Source: Shinisaurus crocodilurus (lineage: Eukaryota; Chordata; Lepidosauria; Squamata; Shinisauridae). Taken from it: a DNA stretch of 64,000 bases. The position numbers and the translations under genes are program-made. The notes beneath the pieces were generated by a model. That model did not search any database. It saw only the letters and a list, made by a program, of their open reading frames with translations, and was not told where the DNA came from. The stretch is taken from NCBI GenBank assembly GCA_021292165.1, contig CM037877.1:108995858-109059857 (forward strand), read 5' to 3'. This document shows, in pieces, positions 22,897 to 34,335 of this stretch. The first letter of the stretch is position 1. Every line of letters begins with the position of its first letter.

Positions 22897-23843
22897 GCCT
22901 CCTCATGAGTAAACCAGGTGGGGGCTGGGAGGAAGCAAAAGGTGATGGAACATGAGATGGGGCCTGGCGTCTAGAAGTCTGGAGGAGCCAGGCTGAAGGC
23001 ATTCACATGCAGATAGTTCAAGCCATGACTCACAGTTCCCTTTCCCCCTGCATGGCCAGGTGAAATTCAAATTGATTGGCTGAAGAAAGAAGGCTACAGA
23101 AAAGGGGAGGGGGATGAGCTTTTTCCCCACGTGGAAGCCTTTGTTCCTGGTCAGTCCTTTTTGGTAGCGTGCCTGGCATGGCAGCGCGCCAGCGAGGGGC
23201 CCGAGCCTTTAGGGGGGGCCCCCCTCAGGAATCGACCCCAGACAGCCTCTGGTAAAATTGGCTGGTTTGAAGGCACTAGGGAAAGCAAGCCTTGTAAGGG
23301 TTTACCCATCTTGGACCTTCGGGTAGGTGTGGTAATTCTCTATCGGGCGGCAAGGCTGTGCTGGATCTAACCCTTTGAAGAAGACACCCTCAGGTAACAG
23401 GTGCGTGTGCCTGAGAGATCTTAAGGAATCAGGTCTTTATTGTTTTATAGCTTTACTGTGTACTAAAGTGTCTCTCTATTTTGTGTGCTTCTCTCATTTC
23501 CCTAATCTTGTTGTAAGATGCTACCAGAAATAAACCTTGTCGTGGTTTCACCCCACATGGGTTTTGTAGTACTCTGTTGGTTCAGTATCTAAATCCAGGT
23601 TACAGAAATTAAAGGCGAGTCCCTGAACAGAGATTCAAGTAGGGTTGCAGATAGCTGAGGCTGGCAATCTGGTACCTTGAGATCTCTGGGGGTCTTGGTT
23701 CCTTTGCCAGCAGGCAAGGGTGGGGTAGTGGCGGGTCAGCCAGCCCCCCCTTCAGGGCCACATGGTGGCAAGTGCTGGGTTTCCTTTGAAGGAGGAAAGG
23801 GTGGGAGTCTGGCGGGCCAGCCAGCCCCCCCTCTTCCTCCACA
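22734..23843 (+). repeat. 5' LTR of the intron 8 retroelement
   Basis: It starts tgtggagaaacg and ends cttcctccaca. It includes a 22-bp perfect palindrome built on GCATGC (22,839-22,860), a CA microsatellite, a GATTGG (inverted CCAAT) motif near 23,078, a CACGTG E-box near 23,128 and a poly(A) signal AATAAA at 23,529-23,534. Short open frames inside it are also present in the 3' LTR and do not resemble known proteins. Confidence 0.93.
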
Positions 23844-23866
23844 TGGTAGCAGCGGTGGGATTCGAA
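23844..23866 (+). other. Primer-binding site (tRNA-Leu type)
   Basis: The sequence starts TGGTAGCAGCGGTGGGATTC directly after the LTR. Its reverse complement matches the T-arm and acceptor end of vertebrate tRNA-Leu (GAATCCCACCGCTGC followed by an A-CCA end), with about one difference as I recall it. This supports minus-strand priming by tRNA-Leu. Confidence 0.85.
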
Positions 23867-26111
23867 GCTGAACCACAGAGTGTGTGCGCGTGGGCAAATG
23901 AGAGAAATTTGAGACACGTTTTAGTACATAGTAGAAGGTTTGTTATTTTTTAGAAATAAGTGTGAGATTGAACCTTAGAAAAACATTCAGATTGCTGGAA
24001 GGGGCTACCCCAGTCTGGGGAGCCTAGGAGCCCAGCAGAGAGCGTTTAAGGCAAGAAATCTCAACTGTGGCGTGAGTAAGCAGAGAAAGCAAAACTCCAA
24101 AAAGTTCCAGAACAGCCTGTGTGCCCAGCAAGTGAGCAGAGGGCAGCAAGTGTGTGATCCAAGAGAACCAGGACTGGAGGGGCCCTTGGCAGAGGGCTAG
24201 AAGCAAGAAAAAAGTCTGCGTGTGCGTGTCCCAGAGGCTGGGAGCAGCGGTTGCCAGGAGAAGCAAGGATCCATCCAGTGCAAAAAGCGGGTGAGATGGC
24301 GGTTGTGTGATCCCAAAGTTTGGGGGCTGGGAGAGCCCGGGAAGAGAAGAAGAAAATAGTGTGGGCGTGCGCACGTGTGTTCCAGGAGGAAGGAGAGAAG
24401 ACCAAGAAACCTCTCTTAAGAGGCTGGTGAGCAAAACGTTGAGTTTTGGGACAGCCTTTGATGAGTAATTTTAGTTGTGCTGTGTGCCCCAGAAGAGTCA
24501 GACTTTGGTGGGGGGGGAGGGCACAGTCCTGCCCTACATCTCTCCCACGGGAGAAGGACTGAAGATTTTGAACTTAAGACTGTCCATTTGCTCTTGGGGG
24601 GGGCATGGTGAATGCCCAGGCTGGGCAGCAGCAAGCAGAGGGGGGGTGGACATCAGGAAACCCCCCCCCCCCAGAAAAAAGAGACTTTGTCCTGTGCTGC
24701 AAGAAGCGGGCAGAGAATCAGCAGAAGAAAAAGGAATCCCCCCAAAAAACATTTTCTGCTGCCACTTGGAAAACAGCGGACTCTGACTTGTTCCTCGAGG
24801 GGGAGGGGGGACAGGTGATTCAAGTTGTCTTTGTGTTGTTACTGGGCAGGCGATCCCAGTGTGGGCGGCGGAGAGAGAAGGGGATTTCCCTTCTAGCTGA
24901 CAGAAGCCCAGACAGAAAGATTTTTTCCTTCAGGTGTCTCCCGAGAAGAAAAGAAGATTGGTGGTAATTGTGATTAAAGCAAATGAAAACTGTTGAGTTG
25001 TTCCAGGGAGGGGGGATGATCCGTGATCCAAATGTAATTGTGTTATCCATAGTGTTGCTGGGAGACCAGGGTCAAGTGCTCCCAGTGTAAACAGCTGAAC
25101 TATTGTGTTGTCTTGTGTTGTAAAGGTCAATTTGAAAATGAAAATGATGAAAAATTTTGAATGTAAAAGGTCTCAAGAGGCCAGGGAACTTAGAGGCGGG
25201 AAAGCCCTCTAGTGGCCGAAAGCAAGATTGCCAGACTGTGTGTTCTCAGATTCTTAGGAAACTGAGTAGAGCCTCCAAAGCTAAGCATCCAATGCTGAGG
25301 GAAAGTCATCCCGTGCAAGTTTGGGTGGTGGGCAAAAAGAGCCAAGCCCAAGAGGCTGGAAGATGGTCAAGCTGTGTGTTTTAGAAAATGCAAACCTTTG
25401 GGAAAAGGGGGGTGGTGGGAAGCCATCCCATTCAAGTCATTGTGTAAAAAGTGCCAAATGCAACCCTTGGGAAAGGGGATTAGGTATTCAGGTCGTTGAG
25501 AGTGGTAGGGGCGAATTGAGTCACATTTCAGTCAGCAGTCTGCCCCCTACAGGCTGTGGGAGAAACAGCAATCCTAAAAAGTTTGTTTTTTGTTTTTTGT
25601 TTTGTTTTAATTAAAGAGTCACATTTCAGTCAGCAGTCTGCCCCTACAGGCTGTGGGAGAAACAGCAACCCTAAAAAAGTTTTTGTTTTGTTTTGTTTGT
25701 TTTAGACAAGAGTGCCAGACAGGCAACAAAGGGTTGAGGGTTCTCATTTGAATTGTAATTGATGTTTCTTGGGTATGCAAACCTGTAAACTTCTGATTGA
25801 TAGTTATTGCTTGTGTTTTGCTGTTTGAAGAGCTTTAGCAAACCTGTAAACTTCTGATTGATAGTTATTAATTGTGTTTTGCTGTTTTGATGTGTAAAGA
25901 GATTTAAGGATTAAGCTTTGAAATGTTTAAGACTATAGTAATGTGTTTGATGTTTGATGCTTGTTTTTTTTGTTCTGTTCTGTTGTTTTGTTTTGTTTTT
26001 TTTGTCTGTGTGTGGAAGAGAAGAGGTGCTTAGTGGTAGGAAGCTAGCGCAAGCTCGTTTCTCTGTGTTTTTTGTTAGTATAGATGAAAGGAGAGGGTTA
26101 GCCCCTCTTTT
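23867..26111 (+). other. Non-coding interior of the LTR element
   Basis: About 2.2 kb of G/A-rich sequence without a long reading frame. The longest frames (around 24,605-24,967 on +) show no retroviral motif. It contains two local tandem duplications: a unit with cagtcagcagtctgccccc at about 25,518 and 25,627, and a unit with cctgtaaacttctgattgat at about 25,782 and 25,842. It may provide packaging or recognition signals, which is inference. Confidence 0.7.
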
Positions 26112-26133
26112 CATCTTTTCCCAAAGGAAAGGG
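26112..26133 (+). other. Polypurine tract
   Basis: The run aaaggaaaggg abuts the 3' LTR, as expected for the plus-strand primer of an LTR element. It is short and preceded by a pyrimidine stretch, so the left limit is uncertain. Confidence 0.6.
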
Positions 26134-27239
26134 TGTGGAGAAACGAGCCTTTGGGGGTACACACACACACCTCATGTGTGAACCGGCTGGGGTGGGGTGT
26201 GCATAGTTAGCGTGTAGAGAAAAGAGTTTTTTTAGGGTTCCTGCATGCATGCATGCAGGAACAAACAAACACACACACACACACACACACACGCCTCCTC
26301 ATGAGTAAACCAGGTGGGGGCTGGGAGGAAGCAAAAGGTGATGGAACATGAGATGGGGCCTGGCGTCTAGAAGTCTGGAGGAGCCAGGCTGAAGGCATTC
26401 ACATGCAGATAGTTCAAGCCATGACTCACAGTTCCCTTTCCCCCTGCATGGCCAGGTGAAATTCAAATTGATTGGCTGAAGAAAGAAGGCTACAGAAAAG
26501 GGGAGGGGGATGAGCTTTTTCCCCACGTGGAAGCCTTTGTTCCTGGTCAGTCCTTTTTGGTAGCGTGCCTGGCATGGCAGCGCGCCAGCGAGGGGCCCGA
26601 GCCTTTAGGGGGGGCCCCCCTCAGGAATCGACCCCAGACAGCCTCTGGTAAAATTGGCTGGTTTGAAGGCACTAGGGAAAGCAAGCCTTGTAAGGGTTTA
26701 CCCATCTTGGACCTTCGGGTAGGTGTGGTAATTCTCTATCGGGCGGCAAGGCTGTGCTGGATCTAACCCTTTGAAGAAGACACCCTCAGGTAACAGGTGC
26801 GTGTGCCTGAGAGATCTTAAGGAATCAGGTCTTTGTTATTTTGCAGCTTTACTGTGTACTAAAGTGTCTCTCTATTTTGTGTGCTTCTCTCATTTCCCTA
26901 ATCTTGTTGTAAGATGCTACCAGAAATAAACCTTGTCGTGGTTTCACCCCACATGGGTTTTGTAGTACTCTGTTGGTTCAGTATCTAAATCCAGGTTACA
27001 GAAATTAAAGGCGAGTCCCTGAACAGAGATTCAAGTAGGGTTGCAGATAGCTGAGGCTGGCAATCTGGTACCTTGAGATCTCTGGGGGTCTTGGTTCCTT
27101 TGCCAGCAGGCAAGGGTGGGGTAGTGGCGGGTCAGCCAGCCCCCCCTTCAGGGCCACATGGTGGCAAGTGCTGGGTTTCCTTTGAAGGAGGAAAGGGTGG
27201 GAGTCTGGCGGGCCAGCCAGCCCCCCCTCTTCCTCCACA
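26134..27239 (+). repeat. 3' LTR of the intron 8 retroelement
   Basis: Near-identical copy of the 5' LTR. The differences seen are tacaca for tacata near its start, a shorter CA run, and four transitions clustered about 700 bp in. The palindrome lies at 26,239-26,260 and AATAAA at 26,925-26,930. It is followed by AATAA, the target duplication, which runs on into an AAT microsatellite. Confidence 0.93.

Positions 27240-27276
<37 letters not shown>
27240..27276 (+). repeat. (AAT)n microsatellite at the LTR element's right flank
   Basis: About 12 AAT units. The first five bases form the target duplication of the LTR element. Confidence 0.9.
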
Positions 27277-27277
<1 letters not shown>

Positions 27278-28719
27278 GCAGCAGCAGGGGGGGTTGCTTT
27301 GGAAATGGAGGCTTTTTATTTTGGCTTGGAGCCAGTCTTGCTCTTCCAGCCCTTGGAATAAATTAAAGTTATGTTGTACATTCTTTCCAGAGCAAATGAG
27401 CTCTCTCTGGCTGACCTTTTATGTAAAGTGCTTTATTTCCCATGTTAAAAATGTCCCCCCACCTCTTTTTAAAAGTAGTTTTATATTTTTAAGCAAATAC
27501 TGGAGGTGGGGGTTAAGGAAATCCTAAGTACTGCTATTGTTCTTTCTTTCTTCGTACTCACCAGTGTTAGAGCTTTGAGGCCCTGAACTATAGTAACCTC
27601 TCAGCTGAGCTGCCTCAGGTCACTTGAGGTTGTTTAGAATTTTAACACTTCTACAAAGCAGAGAGAAAAGAATGCGGGTGGGGGGCTTACCCCACTATCC
27701 TCTCTTTTCCTGTTTTTTATTTCCTGGGAGACGGTTTCCCTCTGTTGAATTCTAGAGTCTGCACTGGTCTTCTTGGCTGCAAAATAGAAGTTAACAGAAA
27801 AATCTGGTTGGAATCTTAAGATAAAACTGCAGCCAATTAAACTGTCCTGAAAGTTTGCCTGGGGCTTTCTGGTTACAGCTGTTTCCTGTTACATCATTTG
27901 AACATAGATCCTGTTTCTTTCTTTCTTCTTTCTTTCTTTTCTTGTCTGGTGTTTAAAACCATGTGACATTGAAACCATGTGACAGTCCCGTTGCTGATGT
28001 GGCTGAAAACTGCCTTGCTAAGAAATGTGACTTTTCTTTGGCAGTTGTCTCCAGCAGCACTCAATACCTTTCCTCCATTCCTCTCAAGTTCAAAACAAAG
28101 GCAGCCCTTGGGGTTTGTGCTGTTTGCGCACTGTGTGTACATAGCATGAAAACCACCCTTAACTGTATGAGCAAAAGTTGCTTTCCATGGCACGGCTTTC
28201 TAAATTCTCCGTGACAAATACACACAGGAATGGAGGCTAGATGCTTGCATTTTATCTCCCCAGGTGGGCATTGAGTCAGTGGGGCTGCCATCTGTTCCGG
28301 GTGGGGCAGGGAGATAAAGCCTCTGGGCATCGCTAATATGCATATACTAATCTATTTAAATGTATGCAAATTTTGAGACTTTGCATGGGCCCCATAAAAC
28401 TATCAAAAAAATCATGGCCAGGTGGCAATCTTAGCCAGCTAATTTCTATGCAACTGGTCAAACTGTTTAAAACTGAGCAACTGGAACAGAAGAGAAGACA
28501 GTTATTTAGAACATATCTTATGAGGCTTTCATTGGAGTAAAAGTTGTTTTGTAATTCCGTCTCTAGGCAACACTTAACATTTAGAAAACTTGAAATATTA
28601 TTATGCCATTGGTGTGGCTCCTAAACATGGTTCACACAGCAGCCTGTGAACTAGCCCACTTTCTTTGTTAATTATGGCATTTATGAGTACTTGGTTTTAA
28701 TGCATTTTACTGTATTTCA

Positions 28720-28857
28720 GGGCGCAATCCTATGCACATTTAGACAGGGAGGGAAAGCCCTATAGCTGCCAGCATTTCTTAGCCAGCATTGCTGTCTGAA
28801 GGGATGCTGGGAGTTGTACGATTTATTTCTCCTTAAACATGCATAAGATTGTGCCCT
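28720..28857. repeat. Foldback repeat with caatcctatgcac ends
   Basis: Outer arms gggcgcaatcctatgcac and gcataagattgtgccc. It is related to 54,957-55,095 but has a shortened inner stem. Confidence 0.75.
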
Positions 28858-29201
28858 TAATGTATTTTCTTTGTAAACCGCTGATAGAGATGTTTTTAAA
28901 GTATGGTAAGCAGTATACAAAACTATTACTTACTTACTTAATTAATTAACAACTAGCCTTCCTGTGTTCAGAAGCCTCCAAGTGACTGTAGCAGCAGCTC
29001 TCAGGTATGAGAGCTGCAAGCACCCATGGAGCCCCCTTTTCAACCCCCTCATATCCCACCGCATACTGCTGGTCATTCACTTACTCCCTCCCCGGCAGCA
29101 CCTGACAGCAGAGAAAAACAAGGAAGTCACAGCAAAGAGAAAGTGCAGTGTATTCCTTATATTCCTCTTTGTTACCAAAAGAAGCTAGGTGCCGCTAGAG
29201 C

Positions 29202-29310
29202 AGGGCTCTCCAACCTTGGGTCCCCAGATGTTGCTGGCCTACAGCTCCCAGCATACCCAGCCAGCATGGGTATAAGTCCAGCAACATCTGGGGACCCAAG
29301 GCTGGAGAGG
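29202..29310. repeat. Palindromic MITE family copy
   Basis: Ends gggctctccaaccttgggtc and gacccaaggctggagag, with the right arm shortened. Confidence 0.8.
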
Positions 29311-29464
29311 TAATGCTGAAAGCAAGTTGTCTGCTGGTGCCTGTGGTTCTTGGCTCTATTATTTTATTCATTTTAGGGACTTCCAAACTGCCTTTCAAAA
29401 TATAAATATCTTTCCAAAACAGCACACAAAATATAATTAAGAACAAACAGAATCAACAATCAAC

Positions 29465-30110
29465 ATGCTGCGTTCATCATCTAAGGCCCTTCTCCAGGTG
29501 CCTCCTCTGAGGGAGGCTCAGAAGGGGGCAACAAGGGAAAGGGCCTTCTCCGTGGTGCCAACATTGTTATCTTTTCAGCACCAGGTTTATTTATTTATTT
29601 ATTTATTATATTTATACCCCGCCTTTTTTCCTGCAAGGAACCCAAGGCGGCTTACATAATCCTCCTCCTCCTCCTCCTCCTCCTCCTCTCCATTTTATCC
29701 TCACAACAACCCTGTGAGGTAGGTTAGGCTGAGAATCAGTGACTGGCCCAAAGTCACCCAGTAAGTTTCATTGCTGAGCGGGGACTAGAATCCGGATCTC
29801 TGGAGTCCCAGTCCAGCACTCTTACCACTACGCCACACTGGCTTAAGACCTTCCTCTATTCTCAGGCATTTGGCAATTTATGATTAGGTTTTTAATTCAG
29901 GTCTTGGATTTCTTATTGTTGATTGTTAAAAATTATTTAGGTGTGTGTGTATGTGTGTGTGTGTGTGTGTGTGCTGTCTGTTTAGATGTTTGTATGTAAA
30001 CGTTTTTTATATTATGTACAACATTGTATTTTTAAGGTTTTTAATCTTTGTAAACCGCTCAGAGAGCTTTGGCTATTGGACGGTATAGAAATGTAATAAA
30101 TGAATGACAT
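29465..30110 (+). mobile_element. LINE 3' end (CR1/L2-like) split by a SINE
   Basis: The left part (29,465-29,584) has the gggccttctccgtggtgcc segment. The right part (29,848-30,110) continues to a tail with gtaaaccgctcagagagc and ggtatagaaatgtaataaat. Similar tails occur at 16,610-16,700 and 22,660-22,733. An antisense Sauria SINE interrupts it. The LINE clade is inferred from recalled repeat consensus. Confidence 0.6.
29585..29847 (-). mobile_element. Sauria-type SINE inside a LINE
   Basis: Full-length antisense copy with a (ttta)n tail at its left end and the tRNA-like head at its right end. An expanded (CCT)n run lies in its body at about 29,660-29,689. It splits the LINE fragment at 29,465-30,110. 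Confidence 0.9.
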
Positions 30111-31127
30111 GAAATGAAATGAAACATTCACGTTTAAAATAATAAAGCAGAAAGAGCAGTAGTAACCTACCACCTTAATTAAAAGCAGACTAAAATAAAA
30201 ACATCTTCAGGAGCCACTTAAAAGAAAATAGGGAAGGAACTAATAGTACCTCTAAGGGGATGGTGTTCTAGAAGCCACCACTGAGAAGGCCCTCTTCCTT
30301 ATACTCTTCCACTGTTGCAGCCTGCTGGAAGGGCTGCTGGTGGCAAGAGCTGAGGGAGGAGGCTTTTCAGCAGGGCTGATGGACTGGCCTTTCTTCCCCT
30401 CTCATCTCCTTCTGTACAGCCTGCTGTATAAAAATGTTCTTTGAATTGCTTTTCAGATAACTAGCATCATCTGAAATTTTGCTAGGGTGTGGATACGTTT
30501 CTAATGCAGCCGCAGTTTGTTCGTTTGTTTTATGTTTGTTATTTATTACGGCTGTAGTAGTATGTGCAGCACAATCCTAGGAATGTTTACCGTACTTAGA
30601 TGTAAGCCCCACTGTGTTCAATGGGGCCCAGGTAAGTATGCTTAGGATTTGCAGCCTATGGCTGATTTAATCAATTAATTAATCAATTGATTACTCTATT
30701 ACAATGTATGCAATTAATTGACTAGGATTTCTTAACCAGATGACATCTCCGATTTTCATTGATTTTCAAAAAATATTCGTTCAGAAATACAACTAATAGA
30801 ACCGAAGAATAAGAAATCAGATTGCAGCCTCAGGTTTGAAACTTAAACCCATGGTGCAGAAACTCATTGCTTTGAGTGTTGTCACGCACGGCAAGAACGC
30901 GATGCATTCTCTTCTAGACCTCTTGTCAGCTCTTGTACAGTCAAGTCGACTGTGTCAGTTCTCCCAAAAGACCTTGGTTATTCCCCATCCTTCTTTTAAA
31001 TGAAGGTGGCAGATCAAGACAACCAGGATGACAGAACTCTCAGGATGCTGTTTGACTTTATATCCTGCCTACATGATTTAAACAATGGACTGTAAGCCTT
31101 AAAGAAAGAAGAATAAACAAGAGCTTA

Positions 31128-31265
31128 GATCCAACGGTGCTAATGCTTGCTAGCACGATGGGTTTCCTGGGAAACCCATCGCACTAGCAAGCACCATTGA
31201 TGTTGCGCAAGTGTTGGCTTTCGCTAGCACAATGTCAATAGTGCGAGCACATGGACACTTTTGGA
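31128..31265. repeat. Foldback repeat with gcttgctagcac arms
   Basis: ggtgctaatgcttgctagca followed by cgatgggtttcc pairs with ggaaacccatcgcactagca and agcacc with almost no loop. A further partial repeat follows to 31,265. Confidence 0.75.
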
Positions 31266-31277
31266 TCCTTCCCTCTG

Positions 31278-31445
31278 AACCAATGTAGTAGCATGGCTAG
31301 TGCTGGACTTGGGTTAGGGCTAGGTTCAAATCTCTACACTCAGCCATGAAGTTCAATCCATGGCAAAAGCACTATCTGTTGTGCTGACCCACCTCACAGG
31401 GATGCTGTGTGATGAAATACATTTGCTCAGAGTTTCTTGGAGGAA
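31278..31445 (+). mobile_element. Decayed Sauria-like SINE
   Basis: Recognisable tagtgctggacttgggttag and acccacctcacaggg segments in a diverged background. The tail is lost. Confidence 0.5.
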
Positions 31446-31505
31446 AGGTAAGAGACAAATATGACAAAGGAAGTTGTGACTTGCTTATGTCGGCTGTGTT
31501 GTATA

Positions 31506-31626
31506 ATTTAGGAGCACAACAAAGTCCTATCCAGGCAACAGATCACTGGAAATGTATGAAATTAGATCTTTCACACATTTCCAGTGATCTGTTACCTGGA
31601 GAGGACTTTGTTGTGCTCCTAAATTG
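31506..31626. repeat. 51-bp-arm hairpin
   Basis: The two 51-nt arms, starting aatttaggagcacaacaaag and its complement, match at about 49 of 51 positions around a 19-nt loop. No other copy was noticed in the window. Confidence 0.9.
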
Positions 31627-31930
31627 CTCCCCTACCATCACGTGAGCTGAAGGTCTTTGGATTCAGGGGAAGGTTCCTGTTCAGTTTCTGAGGATCTGAG
31701 CCACACAATGCAAAGGCACCTTCCTTTTGTGTAGGTGGAGGGACTCATCTACTGACGCACTTAGCTGTGCTTCTGAAAATGTTATTCCTTTCAGTAAGAA
31801 AATGAATGGCGCGAGTCATTGGTGAAATTAAATTTGAAATCTCTCCAGTAGCTATAGTAAGTTTATACTGTATGAGTTTATACTGTCCCAGAAGAGAGAC
31901 GACCGTGGCCCAAGAAAAATACCCCATAGA

Positions 31931-32060
31931 ACAGCCTGCTCCAACTGAGTGCCCTCCAGATGTGTTTGACTACAACTCCCATCATCCCTGGGCATCATTG
32001 GCCATGATGGGCATTGTAGTCAAAAACATCTGGAGTGCTCCCGGTTGGGGAAGGCTGCTT
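31931..32060. repeat. Palindromic MITE family copy
   Basis: Core ttgactacaactcccatcat with the complement gcattgtagtcaaaaaca. Ends acagcctgctcca and ttggggaaggctgct. Confidence 0.8.
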
Positions 32061-33638
32061 TAGAGATTGGAGCAAAGGACCTGCTGATCAGCTTGCTCCG
32101 TTAATTTTCTGCCTTGATACAAAGCCTCAAAGGAAGGGCCGAGAATGCCATGGAATGTAAGAAGCTTGCATAAACAAAGCTGGTGGGCAGGCAGCTCCCT
32201 GCTCCTCCTAGACAACAGGAAAAGGCTGGAGTCTGCTGCTAGATTTGGTTAGACAAAGGATTTTCTTCCTGGGCTGGGAGCATGCAATAAGATACCTTAA
32301 TCAAAATCTGTGTACAAAAAGATAGTTTCCAACATTTCTGTCAAACTCTGGTGGGCCATACAAACCAGGAACAGATTTGATTTTCAAGGGCTAGGATCAA
32401 TTATCCCTGGGGGTGGGGGTGGGGGAGTCTATGTCCCTTGACTTTTTCCCATATATGTGTAGGATCGCTGTTCATTCATATAAGGAAAGCAAAAGTGTTA
32501 TGCTTGTGAGTTCTGTTGCATTGAGAGAAAACCTGTATCCTACACTGCAGGGGAAGTTCAGGACTGAGCAAAGGTGCACTTTCTCTCCCTGCCTTGGCCC
32601 TCACCTCCGCCAAGTTCTTGTAATATACTAGTTCTCTTTTCACACCTGGCATACCCATCATAATAGCAGGCATTTTTGGTAGCATATAGAAGCCAGTTCC
32701 TGACTTTTATCCCTTTGTTACACTATAGTTTTACAAAGAAATAGAGCCCAGGGTGAGGCTATTCAGATAGGAGCGGGTTTGATTCCTAATAGCTCCTATT
32801 AAGTTCTATGGAATCCAAAAAAAGCCCTGTCCATCATAGTAATGGGCATTTTGCTATTTTTATTACAAATGTCTTTTGGAGACCCTGAACAACATGCAGG
32901 AGTTCACATATAATATTACATACACACCCCAGATGCACGGTTGTGGATGAATAGATGTGCCAGCTTCACCTCTAGATCCACAGGGGTCTGGTAGGAAAGA
33001 TCTGTAAGTGCAATACCAGTGTAATATGACAGATTTTGTATTCTGGCATAATTGTTTCCATGTGTATTCCACATGGGTATTCCTTTGACAGGAAAATAAT
33101 GTTGCCCAAAGTACAGCAGGACATAGGATTCGCGATCGTTAGTGTTTGGCCGCTTGTATATTTATGTACATATGGTATAGGCCACTACACCATCATATAT
33201 GGATCTGCACTTGTGCATGGTCACAGCTGTTAAATTTTGTTGCAACTTAACTCTCTGTAACCTTTAAAAAAATGAAAAGAGTGTGGGCTTCCCTCAATAA
33301 GATATCAGAACTACAGGGGCCATTTGTGAATGACCTATATTCAACCAAAAACAATGGTGAAGGAGGTGAGGGTTAAGAAACTAAAATTTCTTTAAGTTAA
33401 AAGACAATTAAAACCAGAGAACATTTTTACAGGAGGCACCGGGGATTTGGCATGCAAAAAGTGTTACATTACATGCACTCAGAATAAAGTTAAATAGAGT
33501 TATCAGTATTCAGGGGAATTAATATTAAGGAAATTGCAGTCAGGAGTGGCATGTTATTATGTTGATGTTTAAGTTTTATTTGGAATAGCTTTTAATAAAC
33601 AGGTAGCAACTTGTATTGCTTTTTGAACCAAGAGACTT

Positions 33639-34335
33639 AAAAAATATATTCAACTTTATTTCAAACAATGTATATAAAACAAATGGGGAAAATACATATA
33701 ACTAATGAAGTGCACCCCTCACCATGGGGCCAAGAAATAATTTCTATCATAATAATCCATTATTATTCAAGATTCCAAAAATACGTCTTTGGACATGGCT
33801 TACTCCCCTTTCCCTCTACTAAAACATAATCTAGGAATAGTCCCCAAATATCCTTAAAGTTATTTTTCATTAATTGTCCCTTTTTACATTTGATACTACA
33901 AGTTAATTTATCATTTAAGGTGATATCCCACACCTCCTTATACCAATCAATAATTGAAAACTCATGTTGAACTTTCCATTTCCTTGCTATCATTAATCTC
34001 CCTGCAGTTAACAAATTTACAATTAGTTCCTTTATATATTGAGAACAAACAAGTTTCTCCATTATTGATAGCAACACTAATTTAGGACAGACCTCCAAGT
34101 TAATACCAATAATTTCTGAAATTTCTACAAAAATTTTGTTCCAGAAATCCAGTACGCTTTTACAACTCCACCACATATGAGCATAAGTACCAAGTTCCTG
34201 ACATCCTCTCCAGCACAATGGAGAACAATTACTATCTATTTTATTTAATCTTACCGGAGTCAGGTACCATCTCCAAATAAGTTTATAGAAATTCTCTTTT
34301 ATCCTTACTGACATATTTCTTAATATACGTCTGCC
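33639..34335 (-). mobile_element. 5'-truncated L1-like LINE near exon 9
   Basis: Antisense to ABCA1 and the same family as 658-1469. An open frame of about 200 codons covers the L1 ORF2 C terminus, including the Cys/His cluster (CWRGCQELGTYAHMWWSC). An 11-bp duplication CCAAGAGACTT flanks it (33,628-33,638 and 34,336-34,346). The intact frame suggests it is younger than the first copy. It ends 117 bp upstream of exon 9. Confidence 0.9.

Larger units (their letters stand above)
22734..27239 (+). mobile_element. Young non-autonomous LTR retroelement (LARD/ERV-derived)
   Basis: Complete LTR element inserted in ABCA1 intron 8 in the sense orientation. Its two LTRs of 1,110 and 1,106 bp begin TG and end CA. 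They differ by only a handful of substitutions plus a CA-run length change. The flanks show a 5-bp duplication AATAA within an AAT-rich run. A primer site matching the 3' end of tRNA-Leu follows the 5' LTR directly, and a purine run precedes the 3' LTR. The 2.3-kb interior has no gag, protease, pol or env reading frame that I can recognise, so movement would require enzymes from a related autonomous element. Near-identity of the LTRs implies recent insertion. The 5-bp duplication fits Gypsy-type and many retroviral elements; family is undetermined. Confidence 0.93.

Noticed and set aside
22903..23370. Two open frames in the LTR that recur identically at 26,299-26,766
   Set aside because: Identity between the copies follows from LTR duplication. 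The peptides show no known domain and are not evidence of a conserved gene.
24024..24967. Possible gag-like frames of 114-136 codons in the LTR element interior
   Set aside because: No matrix, capsid or zinc-knuckle motif is visible, the frames overlap on both strands, and composition is low-complexity G/A-rich.
22100..27300. CRISPR-like or bacterial features
   Set aside because: The direct repeats are LTRs and simple repeats. Intron-exon structure and SINEs show vertebrate nuclear DNA.
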